The notes below the pieces were generated by a model that saw only the letters and a program-made list of their open reading frames with translations, did no database searches and was not told where the DNA came from. Position numbers and translations under genes: made by a program. Source: Mangrovicella endophytica (GTDB lineage: Bacteria > Pseudomonadota > Alphaproteobacteria > Rhizobiales > Rhizobiaceae). From it: a stretch of 64,000 bases of DNA. Below, piece by piece: positions 33,783 to 42,989 of this stretch (position 1 is its first letter; every line of letters starts with the position of its first letter). The stretch is taken from NCBI RefSeq assembly GCF_002893625.1, contig NZ_PKMZ01000007.1, positions 94,855-158,854 on the forward strand, written 5' to 3'.

Positions 33783-35522
33783 TCAGTCGCGCCGTTCGCG
33801 GCGCAGGCGTGCCTTGCGCACGGAAGCAGGAATTGAGAGGGGGAACAGAAGATCGATGAAGCGCTCGGCTGTCGGCTGGGGCTCGTGGTTCGCAAGGCCT
33901 GGCCGCTCGTTCGCCTCGATGAAGACGTAGCTGTCCTCAGTCGGACTCTCGACCATGAAGTCGATGCCGCAGACGGGAATGTCGATCGCCCGCGCTGCCG
34001 CGATGCCGGCCTCCACCAGCCGCGGATGCACAATGTCGGTAACGTCGTGGATGGTGCCGCCGGTGTGGAGATTGGCCGTCCGTCGCACCGTGATGCGGGT
34101 GCCCTCCGGTAGAATGTCGTCCATCCCGAACCCGGCCGCCTTCACCGTCCGAGTCGTTTCCGCATCGAGTGGTACGGAGCTCTCCCCGCCCGTCGCGCTG
34201 CGGCGCCGGCGGGACAGGCGGTTGATCAGCGTACGCACGCTGTCCCGCCCGTTGCCGGTGATCTCCGGCGGCTTGCGGATCGCCGCAGCCACGAGGCGGA
34301 AGTCGATCACCACGAGGCGGAGATCGTGCCCTTGGAAGCAGCTTTCCACGAGGACACGCTCGCATTCGCGCCGCGCGGTCTCGATGGCGCCCTGCGCATC
34401 CTCGAGCGTCTCGATGCCGACGGCGATGCCGCGCCCCTGCTCGCCCCGGGCCGGCTTCACCACCACCGATCCGTGCCGTTCGAGGAAGGCGGGGAGGGCG
34501 GTGCCGTCGCCCGCCTCGATCTGATCGGGCACGGCGACGCCAGCCTCCTTCACCAGCCGGCGCGTCATCGCCTTGTCGTCGCAGATCGACATGGCGACAG
34601 CGGAGGTGAGCTCCGACAGGCTTTCGCGGCAGCGGATGCTGCGTCCGCCATAGCTCAGGCGGAAGAAGCCGCCCGCCGCATCGATCATCTCGGCATGGAT
34701 GCCGCGCCGGCGTGCCTCGTCCACGATGATGCGCGCATAGGGGTTGAGGGCCTTATCGCTTGCCGTGGTTCCCGTGAACAGCCTCTCGTTGATCGGGTTG
34801 CGGCGCTTGACGGTGAAGAAGGGGATCCGCCGGAAGCCCAGCCGCTCGTAAAGGCCGATCGCGAGCGCATTGTCATGCATGACCGACAGGTCGAGCGTGC
34901 GCCGGCCGCGGGCCCGGAACTCCTCCGCGAGGTGGCGCAGCAGCGCCTCGCCGATGCCGGGATGGACGGCCTGCATGTCGATGGCGAGGCACCACAGCGA
35001 GGCCCCCTCGTCGGGATCACCGAAAGCCTCCACGTGATCGACGCCGGTGACGGTGCCGAGAATGGCGCCGCTGTGCTCGTCCTCGGCGACGAGGAAGCGC
35101 AGCGCGCCGCCGTTGCGATGCCGCCACAGAAATTCGGGAGCGACTTCCACCATGTTGCGCATCTGGTAGATGCGGTTCATCGCCGAAGTATCGCTCTCGC
35201 GCTCAAGCCCCCGCACTCGGAAGCCCTGGAGCTCGCGCTCGGCTGGGGCGAGGTCGGCAAGGTCCAGCCGATAGGTGTGCGACGGATCGAGGAACAGATC
35301 GAGCGGCGCCTGCGCCAGGAGGACGTGCGGTTCGGAGACATAGAAGGCGATGTCGCGTCGGTCCGGGCCCTCCTCGCCGAGCGAGCGGGCCAGGCGTGCC
35401 GGATCGGAGAAGGTCTGCGCGAAGGACAGGCGTCCCCAGCCGCAGTCGACGGAGGCATCGGCAGATACGGGTGACCCGCTCAGCTTCCTTGGCGGCATCG
35501 GTTTGCTTGCAGCAGTGGTCAT
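33783..35522 (-). CDS. ngg: N-acetylglutaminylglutamine synthetase (GNAT + ATP-grasp fusion)
   Basis: This 579-residue bifunctional enzyme makes the dipeptide precursor of the osmolyte NAGGN. The N-terminal half holds a GNAT acetyltransferase (about residues 110-250, with VHPGIGEALLRHLAEEFRAR and the LYERLGFRRIPFF end). The C-terminal half is an ATP-grasp ligase (from about 300: MSICDDKAMTRRLVKEAGV, VVVKPARGEQGRGIAVGI, VCGIDFMVESPTEDSYVFIE, ANERPGLANHEP). ATG 35522 lies directly after the asnO stop (TGAGATG). The domain order and gene order match the known asnO-ngg pair of Sinorhizobium and Pseudomonas. Confidence 0.92.
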   Translation of the reverse strand: MTTAASKPMPPRKLSGSPVSADASVDCGWGRLSFAQTFSDPARLARSLGEEGPDRRDIAFYVSEPHVLLAQAPLDLFLDPSHTYRLDLADLAPAERELQGFRVRGLERESDTSAMNRIYQMRNMVEVAPEFLWRHRNGGALRFLVAEDEHSGAILGTVTGVDHVEAFGDPDEGASLWCLAIDMQAVHPGIGEALLRHLAEEFRARGRRTLDLSVMHDNALAIGLYERLGFRRIPFFTVKRRNPINERLFTGTTASDKALNPYARIIVDEARRRGIHAEMIDAAGGFFRLSYGGRSIRCRESLSELTSAVAMSICDDKAMTRRLVKEAGVAVPDQIEAGDGTALPAFLERHGSVVVKPARGEQGRGIAVGIETLEDAQGAIETARRECERVLVESCFQGHDLRLVVIDFRLVAAAIRKPPEITGNGRDSVRTLINRLSRRRRSATGGESSVPLDAETTRTVKAAGFGMDDILPEGTRITVRRTANLHTGGTIHDVTDIVHPRLVEAGIAAARAIDIPVCGIDFMVESPTEDSYVFIEANERPGLANHEPQPTAERFIDLLFPLSIPASVRKARLRRERRD

Positions 35523-35523
35523 C

Positions 35524-37299
35524 TCAGAGCTCCTGTCCCTGCAGCCAGAGCTCCAGAAGCGCCACCTGCCAAAGCTCGGAGCCCTGAAGCGGGGTGATAT
35601 GGCTCGCCGGATCGGCGAACAGGCGGTCGACATAGGCCGGATCGAACAGGCCACGCTCGCGCGCCCGCCGTGACCCCATGGCGTCGCGCACCATGTCGAG
35701 CGTCGGACCGGCGAGATACTTCAGCTGCGGGACCGGGAAGTACCCCTTCTTGCGGTCGATCACTTCCGAGGGAATGATCCGCCGGGCGACAGACTTGAGC
35801 ACGCCCTTGCCGCCGTCCTTCAGCTTCTCGGCCGAGGGTACCCGGGCGGCGAGTTCGGCCAACTCGTGGTCGAGGAAGGGCACGCGCGCTTCAAGTCCCC
35901 ACGCCATCGTCATGTTGTCGACCCGCTTCACCGGATCGTCCACCAGCATCACCTGGCTGTCGATGCGCAGCGCCTTGGCGACCGGATCCTCAGCCCCGGG
36001 AAGGGCGAAATGCCGACGGACGAAATCGAGGCTCGCGTCCTCGCCGCCTCGCCAGTCAGGCCCGAGCTGGCTCTGCAGCGTCTGGTGCGAGCGGTCGAAG
36101 AAGGCCCTGGAATAGGCCTCGACGGGATTGGCAGCGTCCTGCATCGGCGGATACCAGTGGTAACCCGCGAAGATCTCGTCCGCGCCTTGCCCCGACTGCA
36201 CGACCTTGATGTGCTTAGAGACCTCCCGCGACAGGAGGTAGAAGCCGATATTGTCATAGGAGACCATCGGCTCCGACATCGCGCGGATCGCGTCCGGCAG
36301 ATGCTCCAGCAGTTCAGAGCCCGGCACGAAGATGCGGTGGTGCCTGGTGCCGTAATGCTTCGCGATCAGGTCGGAATATTCGAACTCGTTGCCGACCTCC
36401 CCATTGGCGTCCTCGAAGCCGATCGAGAACGTTGACAGGCCGGTCTGCCCGGCTTCGGCGAGCAGCCCGACGATCAGGGACGAATCGACGCCGCCGGAGA
36501 GGAGGACGCCCACGGGCACGTCCGACACCATGCGCCTCTCGACGGCGCGGCGAAGCCGCTCCAGCACGGCATCCTCCCAGTCGCGCGCAGTCATCGCCGC
36601 ATCGCCCGGCTGAGGTCCGAAGGCCGGCGCCCAATAGGTCTCATCGTCGAAGGAGCCGTCCGGCTGCACCAGCCGCGTCGTGGCCGGCGGCAGCTTACGC
36701 ACCCCCGTCAGGATCGTGAGGGGTGCCGGAACCACGGCGTGGAACGTCATGTAATGGTGCAGCGCCACGCGATCGATCGACGTGTCGATGCCGCCGGCGG
36801 CGATGATCGAGGGCAGGGAGGAGGCGACCAGAAGCCGCTCGGCTGTATGAGAGAGATACAGCGGTTTGATGCCGAACCGGTCTCGCGCCAGGAGAACGCG
36901 TCCGCTGTCGCGCTCGTGGATGGCGAAGGCGAACATGCCATGGAAACGCTTTACGCAGTCGCGGCCCCAGGCGTGGTAAGCCTTGAGGATCACCTCCGTG
37001 TCGCCATGCGAGAAGAAGCGATAGCCGAGCCCTTCCAACTCGCGGCGCAGCTCCGGATAGTTGTAGATGCAGCCGTTGAAGGCGAGCGTCAGCCCGAGGT
37101 CGGGATCCTCCATCGGCTGGGCGGAGTTCTCGGTCAGGTCGATGATCTTCAGGCGGCGATGTCCGAAGCCGACGCGTCCGCGCAGGACGATGCCCGTGCC
37201 GTCCGGCCCGCGCCGTGCCAGACAGTTGCCCATCGCGCCGATCGTCTCGGGGGAGGCGAAGCCGCCGTCGAAGCGGATCTCACCGCAAATGCCACACAT
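35524..37299 (-). CDS. asnO: N-acetylglutaminylglutamine amidotransferase (asparagine synthase-like)
   Basis: This 591-residue glutamine-dependent amidotransferase amidates N-acetylglutaminylglutamine to give the osmoprotectant NAGGN. It starts MCGICGE, so Cys2 is the class II glutaminase nucleophile after Met removal, followed by LARRGPDGTG and AFNGCIYNYPELRRELEG. The synthetase half has the PP-loop GVLLSGGVDSSLIVGLL and the pyrophosphate/substrate segment QSGQGADEIFAGYHWYP. It is first in the asnO-ngg-peptidase operon. The 134-bp upstream region should hold an osmotically controlled promoter. Confidence 0.92.
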   Translation of the reverse strand: MCGICGEIRFDGGFASPETIGAMGNCLARRGPDGTGIVLRGRVGFGHRRLKIIDLTENSAQPMEDPDLGLTLAFNGCIYNYPELRRELEGLGYRFFSHGDTEVILKAYHAWGRDCVKRFHGMFAFAIHERDSGRVLLARDRFGIKPLYLSHTAERLLVASSLPSIIAAGGIDTSIDRVALHHYMTFHAVVPAPLTILTGVRKLPPATTRLVQPDGSFDDETYWAPAFGPQPGDAAMTARDWEDAVLERLRRAVERRMVSDVPVGVLLSGGVDSSLIVGLLAEAGQTGLSTFSIGFEDANGEVGNEFEYSDLIAKHYGTRHHRIFVPGSELLEHLPDAIRAMSEPMVSYDNIGFYLLSREVSKHIKVVQSGQGADEIFAGYHWYPPMQDAANPVEAYSRAFFDRSHQTLQSQLGPDWRGGEDASLDFVRRHFALPGAEDPVAKALRIDSQVMLVDDPVKRVDNMTMAWGLEARVPFLDHELAELAARVPSAEKLKDGGKGVLKSVARRIIPSEVIDRKKGYFPVPQLKYLAGPTLDMVRDAMGSRRARERGLFDPAYVDRLFADPASHITPLQGSELWQVALLELWLQGQEL

Positions 37300-37312
37300 G
37301 AATGCCCTTCCA

Positions 37313-37361
37313 GCCTGCTTACAGAGGTTTTTGTCTCTGCCGTGCAGTTAGGGCAGCAGGC
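37313..37361. promoter_or_regulatory. Nested inverted repeats upstream of asnO
   Basis: An outer pair GCCTGCT (37313-37319)/AGCAGGC (37355-37361) encloses CAGAG (37322-37326)/CTCTG (37335-37339). They lie in the 134-bp gap between the dctM stop and asnO start, both genes reading leftward. It could be a terminator of the TRAP operon or part of the asnO leader. No T-run follows it. Confidence 0.35.
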
Positions 37362-37433
37362 CAGCGACCCAACCCGTGGAGGTGAGTTCGGTATCGAACC
37401 CAGCCGTTGCCGCCCCGTGTCTCGGACTCTGGC

Positions 37434-38714
37434 TCAGTGGCTTCCGACGAGCTGCAGCGGGAAGGAGGTGATCCAGGGCACGTATGTCACCAGCATCAGA
37501 CACAGGATGATCACAGCCACGAGCGGAAGCAGGTGCTTGATCATCCGCTCGAGGCCGATATCGGCAACCGCACATGCCGCGAAGAGGTTCACGCCGAAGG
37601 GCGGCGTGATCATCCCGAGCGCGAGATTGGTGATCATGATCAGGCCGAAGTGGATCGGGTTGATCCCGAACTGCATCGCCACCGGGGCGAGGATCGGAGC
37701 CAGAACGACGATCGAGGCGGATGTCTCGACGAACATGCCGACCAGAAACAGGAAACCGTTCACGGCGAGGAGGAAGGTGAAGGGGCTGTCGAAGGTCTGG
37801 ACGATCCAGTCGCCGATCGCCGCCGGCACGCCGGCCCGGGTGAGCACGAACGAGAAGAGTCCCGCCATCGATATGATGAACATGATGATCGCTGACGACA
37901 GGGTGGAGCGGCGGACCTCCCGCAGGAGATCGGCCAGCGACATCTCCCGGTAGATGAACACGCTGACGAAGACGGCGTAGACGACGGCGACGACAGAGGC
38001 TTCCGTCGGCGTGAAGATGCCGCCGTAGATGCCCCCGAGGATGATCACGGGCATGAGGAGCGCCAGGGCGGCTCGCCGCAGGCTGCGCAGCCTCGGCTTG
38101 CGCGGCAGGTCGTCGGACACGACATGACCGGTGACGCGGCACCACACCGCCACGTAGATGGCGAGTGCGATGGCGATCAGCAGCCCGGGCCCGAAGCCCG
38201 CGATGAAGAGATCGCCCACCGGGGCCGAGGCGGCGACACCGAAGAGGATCATCGGGATCGATGGCGGGATCAGCACGCCGAGTTCGGCCGAGGTGGCCTG
38301 GAGCGACGCAGCGAATCCAACGGGATAGTTCTGCCTGACCATTGCGGGGATCAGGATCGCGCCGATCGCGAAAGTGGTGGCCACGCTCGAACCGGACACG
38401 GCCGCGAAGATCATGCAGACCAGAATGCACGACATCGGCAGGCCGCCGCGCGTGTCGCGCAGGAGACTGTCGACGAGATCTACCAGACGCGAGGAGATCC
38501 CGCCGGCCGCCATGATGTTGCCGGCCAGGATGAAGAACGGAATGGCCGCCAGCGGAAACTTGTCGAGCGCGATGAATGCCTGCTGCGGAACGATGATGAG
38601 CGGCAGCTTGCCGAAGCCGACAGCGCCGATCAGCCCGGCAAGTCCGATGGCGACAGCCACCGGAATTGCCAGCAGCATGAACGCCACCATCGCAATGATC
38701 ATCGTTGCAAGCAT
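37434..38714 (-). CDS. dctM: TRAP transporter large permease DctM
   Basis: This 426-residue DctM/SiaM-type protein has about 12 hydrophobic segments and forms the translocating subunit of a Na+-coupled TRAP importer. Family markers include IPFFILAGNIMAAGGISSRL, SAELGVLIPPSIPMILFGV, FTPTEASVVAVVYAVFVSVF and ALGMITPPFGVNLF. It lies 11 bp after dctQ and closes the enolase-dctP-dctQ-dctM operon. Confidence 0.93.
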   Translation of the reverse strand: MLATMIIAMVAFMLLAIPVAVAIGLAGLIGAVGFGKLPLIIVPQQAFIALDKFPLAAIPFFILAGNIMAAGGISSRLVDLVDSLLRDTRGGLPMSCILVCMIFAAVSGSSVATTFAIGAILIPAMVRQNYPVGFAASLQATSAELGVLIPPSIPMILFGVAASAPVGDLFIAGFGPGLLIAIALAIYVAVWCRVTGHVVSDDLPRKPRLRSLRRAALALLMPVIILGGIYGGIFTPTEASVVAVVYAVFVSVFIYREMSLADLLREVRRSTLSSAIIMFIISMAGLFSFVLTRAGVPAAIGDWIVQTFDSPFTFLLAVNGFLFLVGMFVETSASIVVLAPILAPVAMQFGINPIHFGLIMITNLALGMITPPFGVNLFAACAVADIGLERMIKHLLPLVAVIILCLMLVTYVPWITSFPLQLVGSH

Positions 38715-38725
38715 GGACGAAGACT

Positions 38726-39247
38726 TCAGCTGATCGTGTCGGGAACGACGGCCGGCTCTTTGCCGGGGTCAAAGAAGCGCGCCACCAGCGCGATCATCGA
38801 CAGGAGCGCTCCGGTCGGCAGGGCGGCGTAAGCGTAGGCGGCAGAGACGTTCAGGCCCGCGATGGTCTGGAACCGGACCTTCCAGCACAGGATCGCACCG
38901 AACCAGAGAAGCACCGCCAGGAGCGCGAAGATCGCGACAGTGCCAACGAGGCGCAGGAGCTGTCGAGCCCTGCCCCTGCTCATCTGGTAGAGCACGTCCA
39001 CCGAAATCAGCGTCCCGGTCCGCATCGCGCCGCAGAGCGCCAGATAGGTCATCCAGATCAGCAGCCCCTGCACGAGCGGTTCTGACCAGGAGGCCGGTTG
39101 AAACAGCACGAAACGCGCGACCACCTGATAGAGGCCGACGCTCACCGCAGCGAAGAGGGCGAGGCTGCCGAGTGCGACAGCCCCTCTGGTGATGGCGCTC
39201 TCGACGGCAAGCGCCGCCGCGCCGAGGCGCGCGAGCGGCCTCGTCAC
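38726..39247 (-). CDS. dctQ: TRAP transporter small permease DctQ
   Basis: This 173-residue protein has four transmembrane helices. The conserved DctQ features are the segment around WSEPLVQGLLIWMTYLALCG and the following RTGTLISVDVLYQM. It overlaps dctP by 4 bp. DctQ stabilises DctM and docks the receptor in this transporter class. Confidence 0.9.
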   Translation of the reverse strand: MTRPLARLGAAALAVESAITRGAVALGSLALFAAVSVGLYQVVARFVLFQPASWSEPLVQGLLIWMTYLALCGAMRTGTLISVDVLYQMSRGRARQLLRLVGTVAIFALLAVLLWFGAILCWKVRFQTIAGLNVSAAYAYAALPTGALLSMIALVARFFDPGKEPAVVPDTIS

Positions 39248-40218
39248 TTTGTGTCTCGGATGGCCGCGATCCGCTCTGCGCCGAATTCGCTGGAGAACTC
39301 TGCGAAGAGACTATCAAGGCGGCTGCGGAAGCTCTCCTTGTCCACGTCCTTGATCACCGTCATCCCCTGTTTGCGCAGCGCTTCCAGGCCGTCCTCGATA
39401 GCGGCTTCGACCTCCTTGCGATTGCGCACCATCGCGTTCTCGGCAGCGGTGCGGAAGATCGCCTTATCCTCATCGGACAAGGCACCCCAGGCGGAGGGCG
39501 AGATGAGCACGACGAGTGGCGTGAACGCGTGATCCGTCATGCTGATGTACTTCTGCACCTCGCCGAACCTGTTGTTGACGATGGCGCCGACGGGGTTCTC
39601 TTGCCCGTCCACGACGCCCTGCTGCAGGGCCGTGTAGACTTCCGGGATCGCCATCGGCGTCGGCAGCACGCCGAGTGCCTTCCAAACCTTTATGTGCATG
39701 TCGTTCTGCTGCGTGCGGATCTTCAGGCCCTCGACATCAGCGGCGCTGCGCACCTCGCGGACGCCGTTGGTGAGCTCACGGAAGCCCATGCCGCCGAAGG
39801 CAAGCCCGACCAGCTCGTAGTTCGGCAGGTTGACGAGGATCTCGTTGCCGATGGGCCCGTTCAGCACGGCTTGCGCATGATCGAAGTCGCGGAACAGGAA
39901 GGGGATGTCGAAGATTTTCAGCTCCGGGTCGAAATTCGCAACCACGGAGGTCGATGAGACGGTCATGTCTACGGTGCCGAGCTGCAGCCCTTCAATGACT
40001 TCCCGGTCACCGCCGAGAGCGCCACCACCCTGGAGCCTGATTGCGAAGCGGCCTTGAGACTTCTCGCTGATCTCGGCGGCGAACTGCTCCATCGCGATGG
40101 CTTCCGGAGCCTTGGGCCCTCCGACGAAGCCGAGGTTCAGCGTCGTCTCCTGCGCGTTGGCGGCGCCGGCTGCGGCGGTGAATGCCAGTGCAGCCAGAAG
40201 TACCCTCAAATTCTTCAC
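39244..40218 (-). CDS. dctP: TRAP transporter substrate-binding protein DctP
   Basis: This 324-residue periplasmic receptor has a signal peptide (MKNLRVLLAALAFTAAAGA, cleaved near ANA-QET). Family features are the SQGRFAIRLQGGGALGGDRE motif, the substrate-carboxylate arginine region GLKIRTQQNDMHIKVW and VYTALQQGVVDGQENPVGAI. Together with the enolase-superfamily enzyme encoded 34 bp upstream, the ligand is most likely a sugar acid or other hydroxy acid; this is inferred from genome context. Confidence 0.92.
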   Translation of the reverse strand: MKNLRVLLAALAFTAAAGAANAQETTLNLGFVGGPKAPEAIAMEQFAAEISEKSQGRFAIRLQGGGALGGDREVIEGLQLGTVDMTVSSTSVVANFDPELKIFDIPFLFRDFDHAQAVLNGPIGNEILVNLPNYELVGLAFGGMGFRELTNGVREVRSAADVEGLKIRTQQNDMHIKVWKALGVLPTPMAIPEVYTALQQGVVDGQENPVGAIVNNRFGEVQKYISMTDHAFTPLVVLISPSAWGALSDEDKAIFRTAAENAMVRNRKEVEAAIEDGLEALRKQGMTVIKDVDKESFRSRLDSLFAEFSSEFGAERIAAIRDTK

Positions 40219-40252
40219 GTCGATCCTCCCGATCTTTTCTGTGGTCCTAGGC

Positions 40253-41446
40253 TTATTCGACGACCCAGTGATCCGTTACGTACTGAGCAAGGCGATCGAT
40301 CTCGATCTCCATCCCAAGACCCGGCCCATCCGGAACCGCGATCGTGCCATCGCTGGATGGCTTGGGATCCAGGAGCACAGACCGCAAGGGGTTGTAGCTT
40401 GCGTCGAATTCCAGAAGCGGCAGCGGCCGTCCGCCATCCGGATGCGCGATTGTCGCGCAGAACTGGAGCGCCGCCAGAACATTGATGGCCGAGCCCCAGA
40501 CATGCGGGATCACGGGAACGCCGAATGCGGAGGCCAGCCCTGAAATACGGAGCGCTTCGGTGAAACCGCCGCACAACGCCAAGTCTGGCTGGAGGATGTC
40601 CAGCGTGCGTTGTGCGACCGGATCACGGAACGCCTCGACGCCGCAGAAGGATTCGCCTCCCGCGAGGGGCACCGGCATTCGCTCCGCCAGAGCCCGGTAT
40701 GCCGGCAGATCGTCGTGCCGGAGCGGCTCCTCGATCCAGCGCAGGTCCATGTCGGCAACCCGGTGTGCCAATGTCAGCGCGTCGTGGAAGGTCGATCCCT
40801 CATTAAGATCGATCATCAACTGCCGGTCGGGTCCGAGTATCTCGCGTGCCTGGCGAATGGCCGCCTCTCCGGCGCGCATCTCGGAGGCGACGCGGATCTT
40901 CACGGCGGAGAAGCCAGCCTTGGCATAGCCCTCGACAGCCGTGCGGAAGCCCTCGTAGCGGTCCGCACCGGCAGGCAGCAGAGGCCCGCTGGCATAGATC
41001 GTCACGCTGTCCCGCAGGGCGCCACCGAGTAGAGCATGGATCGGGCGCTGCAGCGCACGGCCGAGCGCGTCCCAAGCGGCCAAGTCGATGGCGCTGATCG
41101 CCATGTGCGCCTGACCGCGTCGATCTGGGATTACCCGCCGCAGCATCTCAGCGTGCAGCTTGCGAGGGTTGGTGACGGACGCGCCGAGCACCGCGGGCGC
41201 GAGCATTTTCCGGATGAAGGCTCCGGATGCGTCCGGAAACGCCCAGCTTTCTCCCCAGCCGCTGAGTCCGCCGGCCGTCGTCAAGCGCAGGAGCAGCGAA
41301 CTGCGGCGCGTGAAAGTACGCAATGCATTGCCCGCCGCGTGGGGCATGTCGCAGGCGACCGTGAAGCCCTCGATCTTCACGATCCGCTCGGCGGTTCCTT
41401 CCACTGCAACGATCCCCTTCTGTCTGCTGCGGCGAGCATAAGCCAT
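40253..41446 (-). CDS. Enolase-superfamily acid-sugar dehydratase/racemase (MR subgroup)
   Basis: This 397-residue Mg2+ enzyme abstracts the alpha-proton of a carboxylate. With ATG 41446 as start, metal ligands are Asp213 (LMIDLNEG), Glu239 (WIEEPLRHDD) and Glu265 (AGGESFCG). The general base is the His315/Asp288 dyad (VIPHVWGSA and DILQPDLA), which defines the mandelate racemase subgroup. The usual KxK motif is Lys183-Ile-Arg185, so the second lysine base is arginine, favouring one-base dehydration over racemisation. A GTG about 13 codons in is an alternative start. It is first in the TRAP operon and divergent from LysR. Confidence 0.86.
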   Translation of the reverse strand: MAYARRSRQKGIVAVEGTAERIVKIEGFTVACDMPHAAGNALRTFTRRSSLLLRLTTAGGLSGWGESWAFPDASGAFIRKMLAPAVLGASVTNPRKLHAEMLRRVIPDRRGQAHMAISAIDLAAWDALGRALQRPIHALLGGALRDSVTIYASGPLLPAGADRYEGFRTAVEGYAKAGFSAVKIRVASEMRAGEAAIRQAREILGPDRQLMIDLNEGSTFHDALTLAHRVADMDLRWIEEPLRHDDLPAYRALAERMPVPLAGGESFCGVEAFRDPVAQRTLDILQPDLALCGGFTEALRISGLASAFGVPVIPHVWGSAINVLAALQFCATIAHPDGGRPLPLLEFDASYNPLRSVLLDPKPSSDGTIAVPDGPGLGMEIEIDRLAQYVTDHWVVE

Positions 41447-41458
41447 TGCAGAAAGGCG

Positions 41459-41470
41459 TTCTAATTGGAA
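41459..41470. promoter_or_regulatory. Imperfect palindrome in divergent promoter, possible LysR site
   Basis: TTCTAATTGGAA is symmetric at 10 of 12 positions. It lies in the 53-bp gap between the divergent enolase and LysR starts, where the regulator should bind. The gap is short, so the two promoters must overlap this site or lie partly within coding sequence. Confidence 0.35.
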
Positions 41471-41499
41471 AGAGTGTATCTCTCGCTTTGGAAATCTCA

Positions 41500-42423
41500 A
41501 TGAGTCGGATCACGATCGCCCAGCTTGAGGCCTTCTACTGGATCGCCGAACTCGGCTCCGTGGAACGAGCCGCCAACCGGCTGTCGCTGGCGCAGCCGAC
41601 GGTCTCGCTCCGCTTGAAGGCGCTTGAAGCGCAACTTGGCACCGAATTGTTCGATCGTGGCCGGCGAGCTTTGGAGCTGACGCATGACGGCCGGGACCTG
41701 ACGGCCGAGGTCAGAAGTGTCCTGCAGGGCATCGAGCGCATTGCCTTGCGGGCTCGCGTCAGAGAGATCGCGGGTCCCATCAGGATCGGCTTCGCGGAAG
41801 GGTTCGCGGTGATCTGCCTGGCGGAAATCCTGGACCGGATTCACGAGGCCTATCCCAAGCTTCAGCCCGAGCTTCTCGTCGCCACCTCGGCGGAGGTCGA
41901 GGAGCAACTCCACAAGCACCGGCTGGACCTTGCCGTCCTCGTCAGTCCGACCCCCGCGCCGGAGTTCGAGCTGCTGCCGCTCGGAATGCAGAAGGCGGGG
42001 TGGATCGCTTCGACACGATGGGGGCTGCCGCGGAAGGTGAGACCGGAGGACCTCGTGTCACTTCCCATCATCGCCAACCCGCCCGGCAGCATCAACTATC
42101 GCCAGACCATCACCTGGTTCGGCAGTTGCGGCCTGACGCCAAAGCGTCTCGACATCTGCAACAGCGTCGCCGTGCTGGCGCACGTCGTCCGTTCCGGAGC
42201 GGCAATCGGTATCCTGCCTGCCAAGATGGTAGCAGATGATGCGGCGCAGGGACGGGTGCAACGGTTGGAGTCTGTGCCCGCCGTGCCGGACACGCCGATC
42301 TGCGCGAAGCTTCCACGAGGTCCGGCCAGTCCGGCAACGGAGGCCGTCCTGGCCTCCATCAGAGCCACTGTGGAGGGCATGGAGTATCTCGGGCCGATGC
42401 CGGAGGCCACAGGTGCTTCATGA
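41500..42423 (+). CDS. LysR-family transcriptional regulator of the TRAP/enolase operon
   Basis: This 307-residue LTTR starts at ATG 41500 (MSRITIAQLEAFYWIAELGS), which aligns with the usual LysR N-terminus; an in-frame ATG at 41446 would overlap the opposing start. The HTH is SVERAANRLSLAQPTVSLRL, and a substrate-binding domain follows from about residue 90. It is divergent from the enolase/TRAP genes and very likely senses the transported acid or a product. Confidence 0.9.
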   Translation: MSRITIAQLEAFYWIAELGSVERAANRLSLAQPTVSLRLKALEAQLGTELFDRGRRALELTHDGRDLTAEVRSVLQGIERIALRARVREIAGPIRIGFAEGFAVICLAEILDRIHEAYPKLQPELLVATSAEVEEQLHKHRLDLAVLVSPTPAPEFELLPLGMQKAGWIASTRWGLPRKVRPEDLVSLPIIANPPGSINYRQTITWFGSCGLTPKRLDICNSVAVLAHVVRSGAAIGILPAKMVADDAAQGRVQRLESVPAVPDTPICAKLPRGPASPATEAVLASIRATVEGMEYLGPMPEATGAS

Positions 42424-42626
42424 GCCGGTCAACCGGGGTGCTTAGACGCCAGAAGGCCTCGGAGGCCACATCTCTCGTGAGCGGCACAGGGCCACCCCGC
42501 CGCCGCCACGTGCATCTGCGAAGGCGCCTGGATCGGCTTCACTGCCTCAGTGGCCATGTCAGACAGATCTTCCGGCGTTGCGGCTAGCAGCGCAGTGCGC
42601 AGTCCTTTGATCAGCCTTCGACATCA

Positions 42627-42989
42627 CTAGGGACGGCACCACCCGATGTGGATGGCGTCACCGGGTTGAGCGCCGAGCTCGCGGCAGGAAACGCCTTCGC
42701 CGCATAATGTCCAGCCTTCGCCCGTGGCGCCCGACGCGCCGAGCACCAGGTCGGTGATCGGCGGAACCTGAGGGCGGTAGACATAGGCGCCGTCGCGGAG
42801 CACGGCATCCGGCGGCGGATCCATTCCGGCCCCGGATCCTTCGATCCTGGCTTCGATCACGCGCAGACCATCTGGCGACGCCGTCCAAGTCTCCTGCCAG
42901 TGGGTTTTCTCGACCGAGTGTGTCCAGGAGAGCGTGAAGGCCGAAACGGCCATCACCGCCGTCTTGCCGGCGGCGGTAATGCAGATCAT
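42627..42989 (-). CDS. DUF1850 protein of TAXI-TRAP system
   Basis: This 120-residue protein starts at ATG 42989, overlapping the TRAP permease stop by 4 bp (ATGA). It has the DUF1850 core FTLSWTHSVEKTHWQETW and a C-terminal GDAIHIGWCRP. DUF1850 proteins are regularly encoded after TAXI-type TRAP permeases and are thought to be accessory. There is no clear signal peptide from this start. The 203-bp stretch between it and the LysR gene (42424-42626) holds nothing I recognise. Confidence 0.82.
   Translation of the reverse strand: MICITAAGKTAVMAVSAFTLSWTHSVEKTHWQETWTASPDGLRVIEARIEGSGAGMDPPPDAVLRDGAYVYRPQVPPITDLVLGASGATGEGWTLCGEGVSCRELGAQPGDAIHIGWCRP

Noticed and set aside
37313..37361. Nested repeats before asnO as an osmotic riboswitch
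   Set aside because: Only 5- and 7-bp stems, no match to a known riboswitch core; left as a generic inverted repeat.
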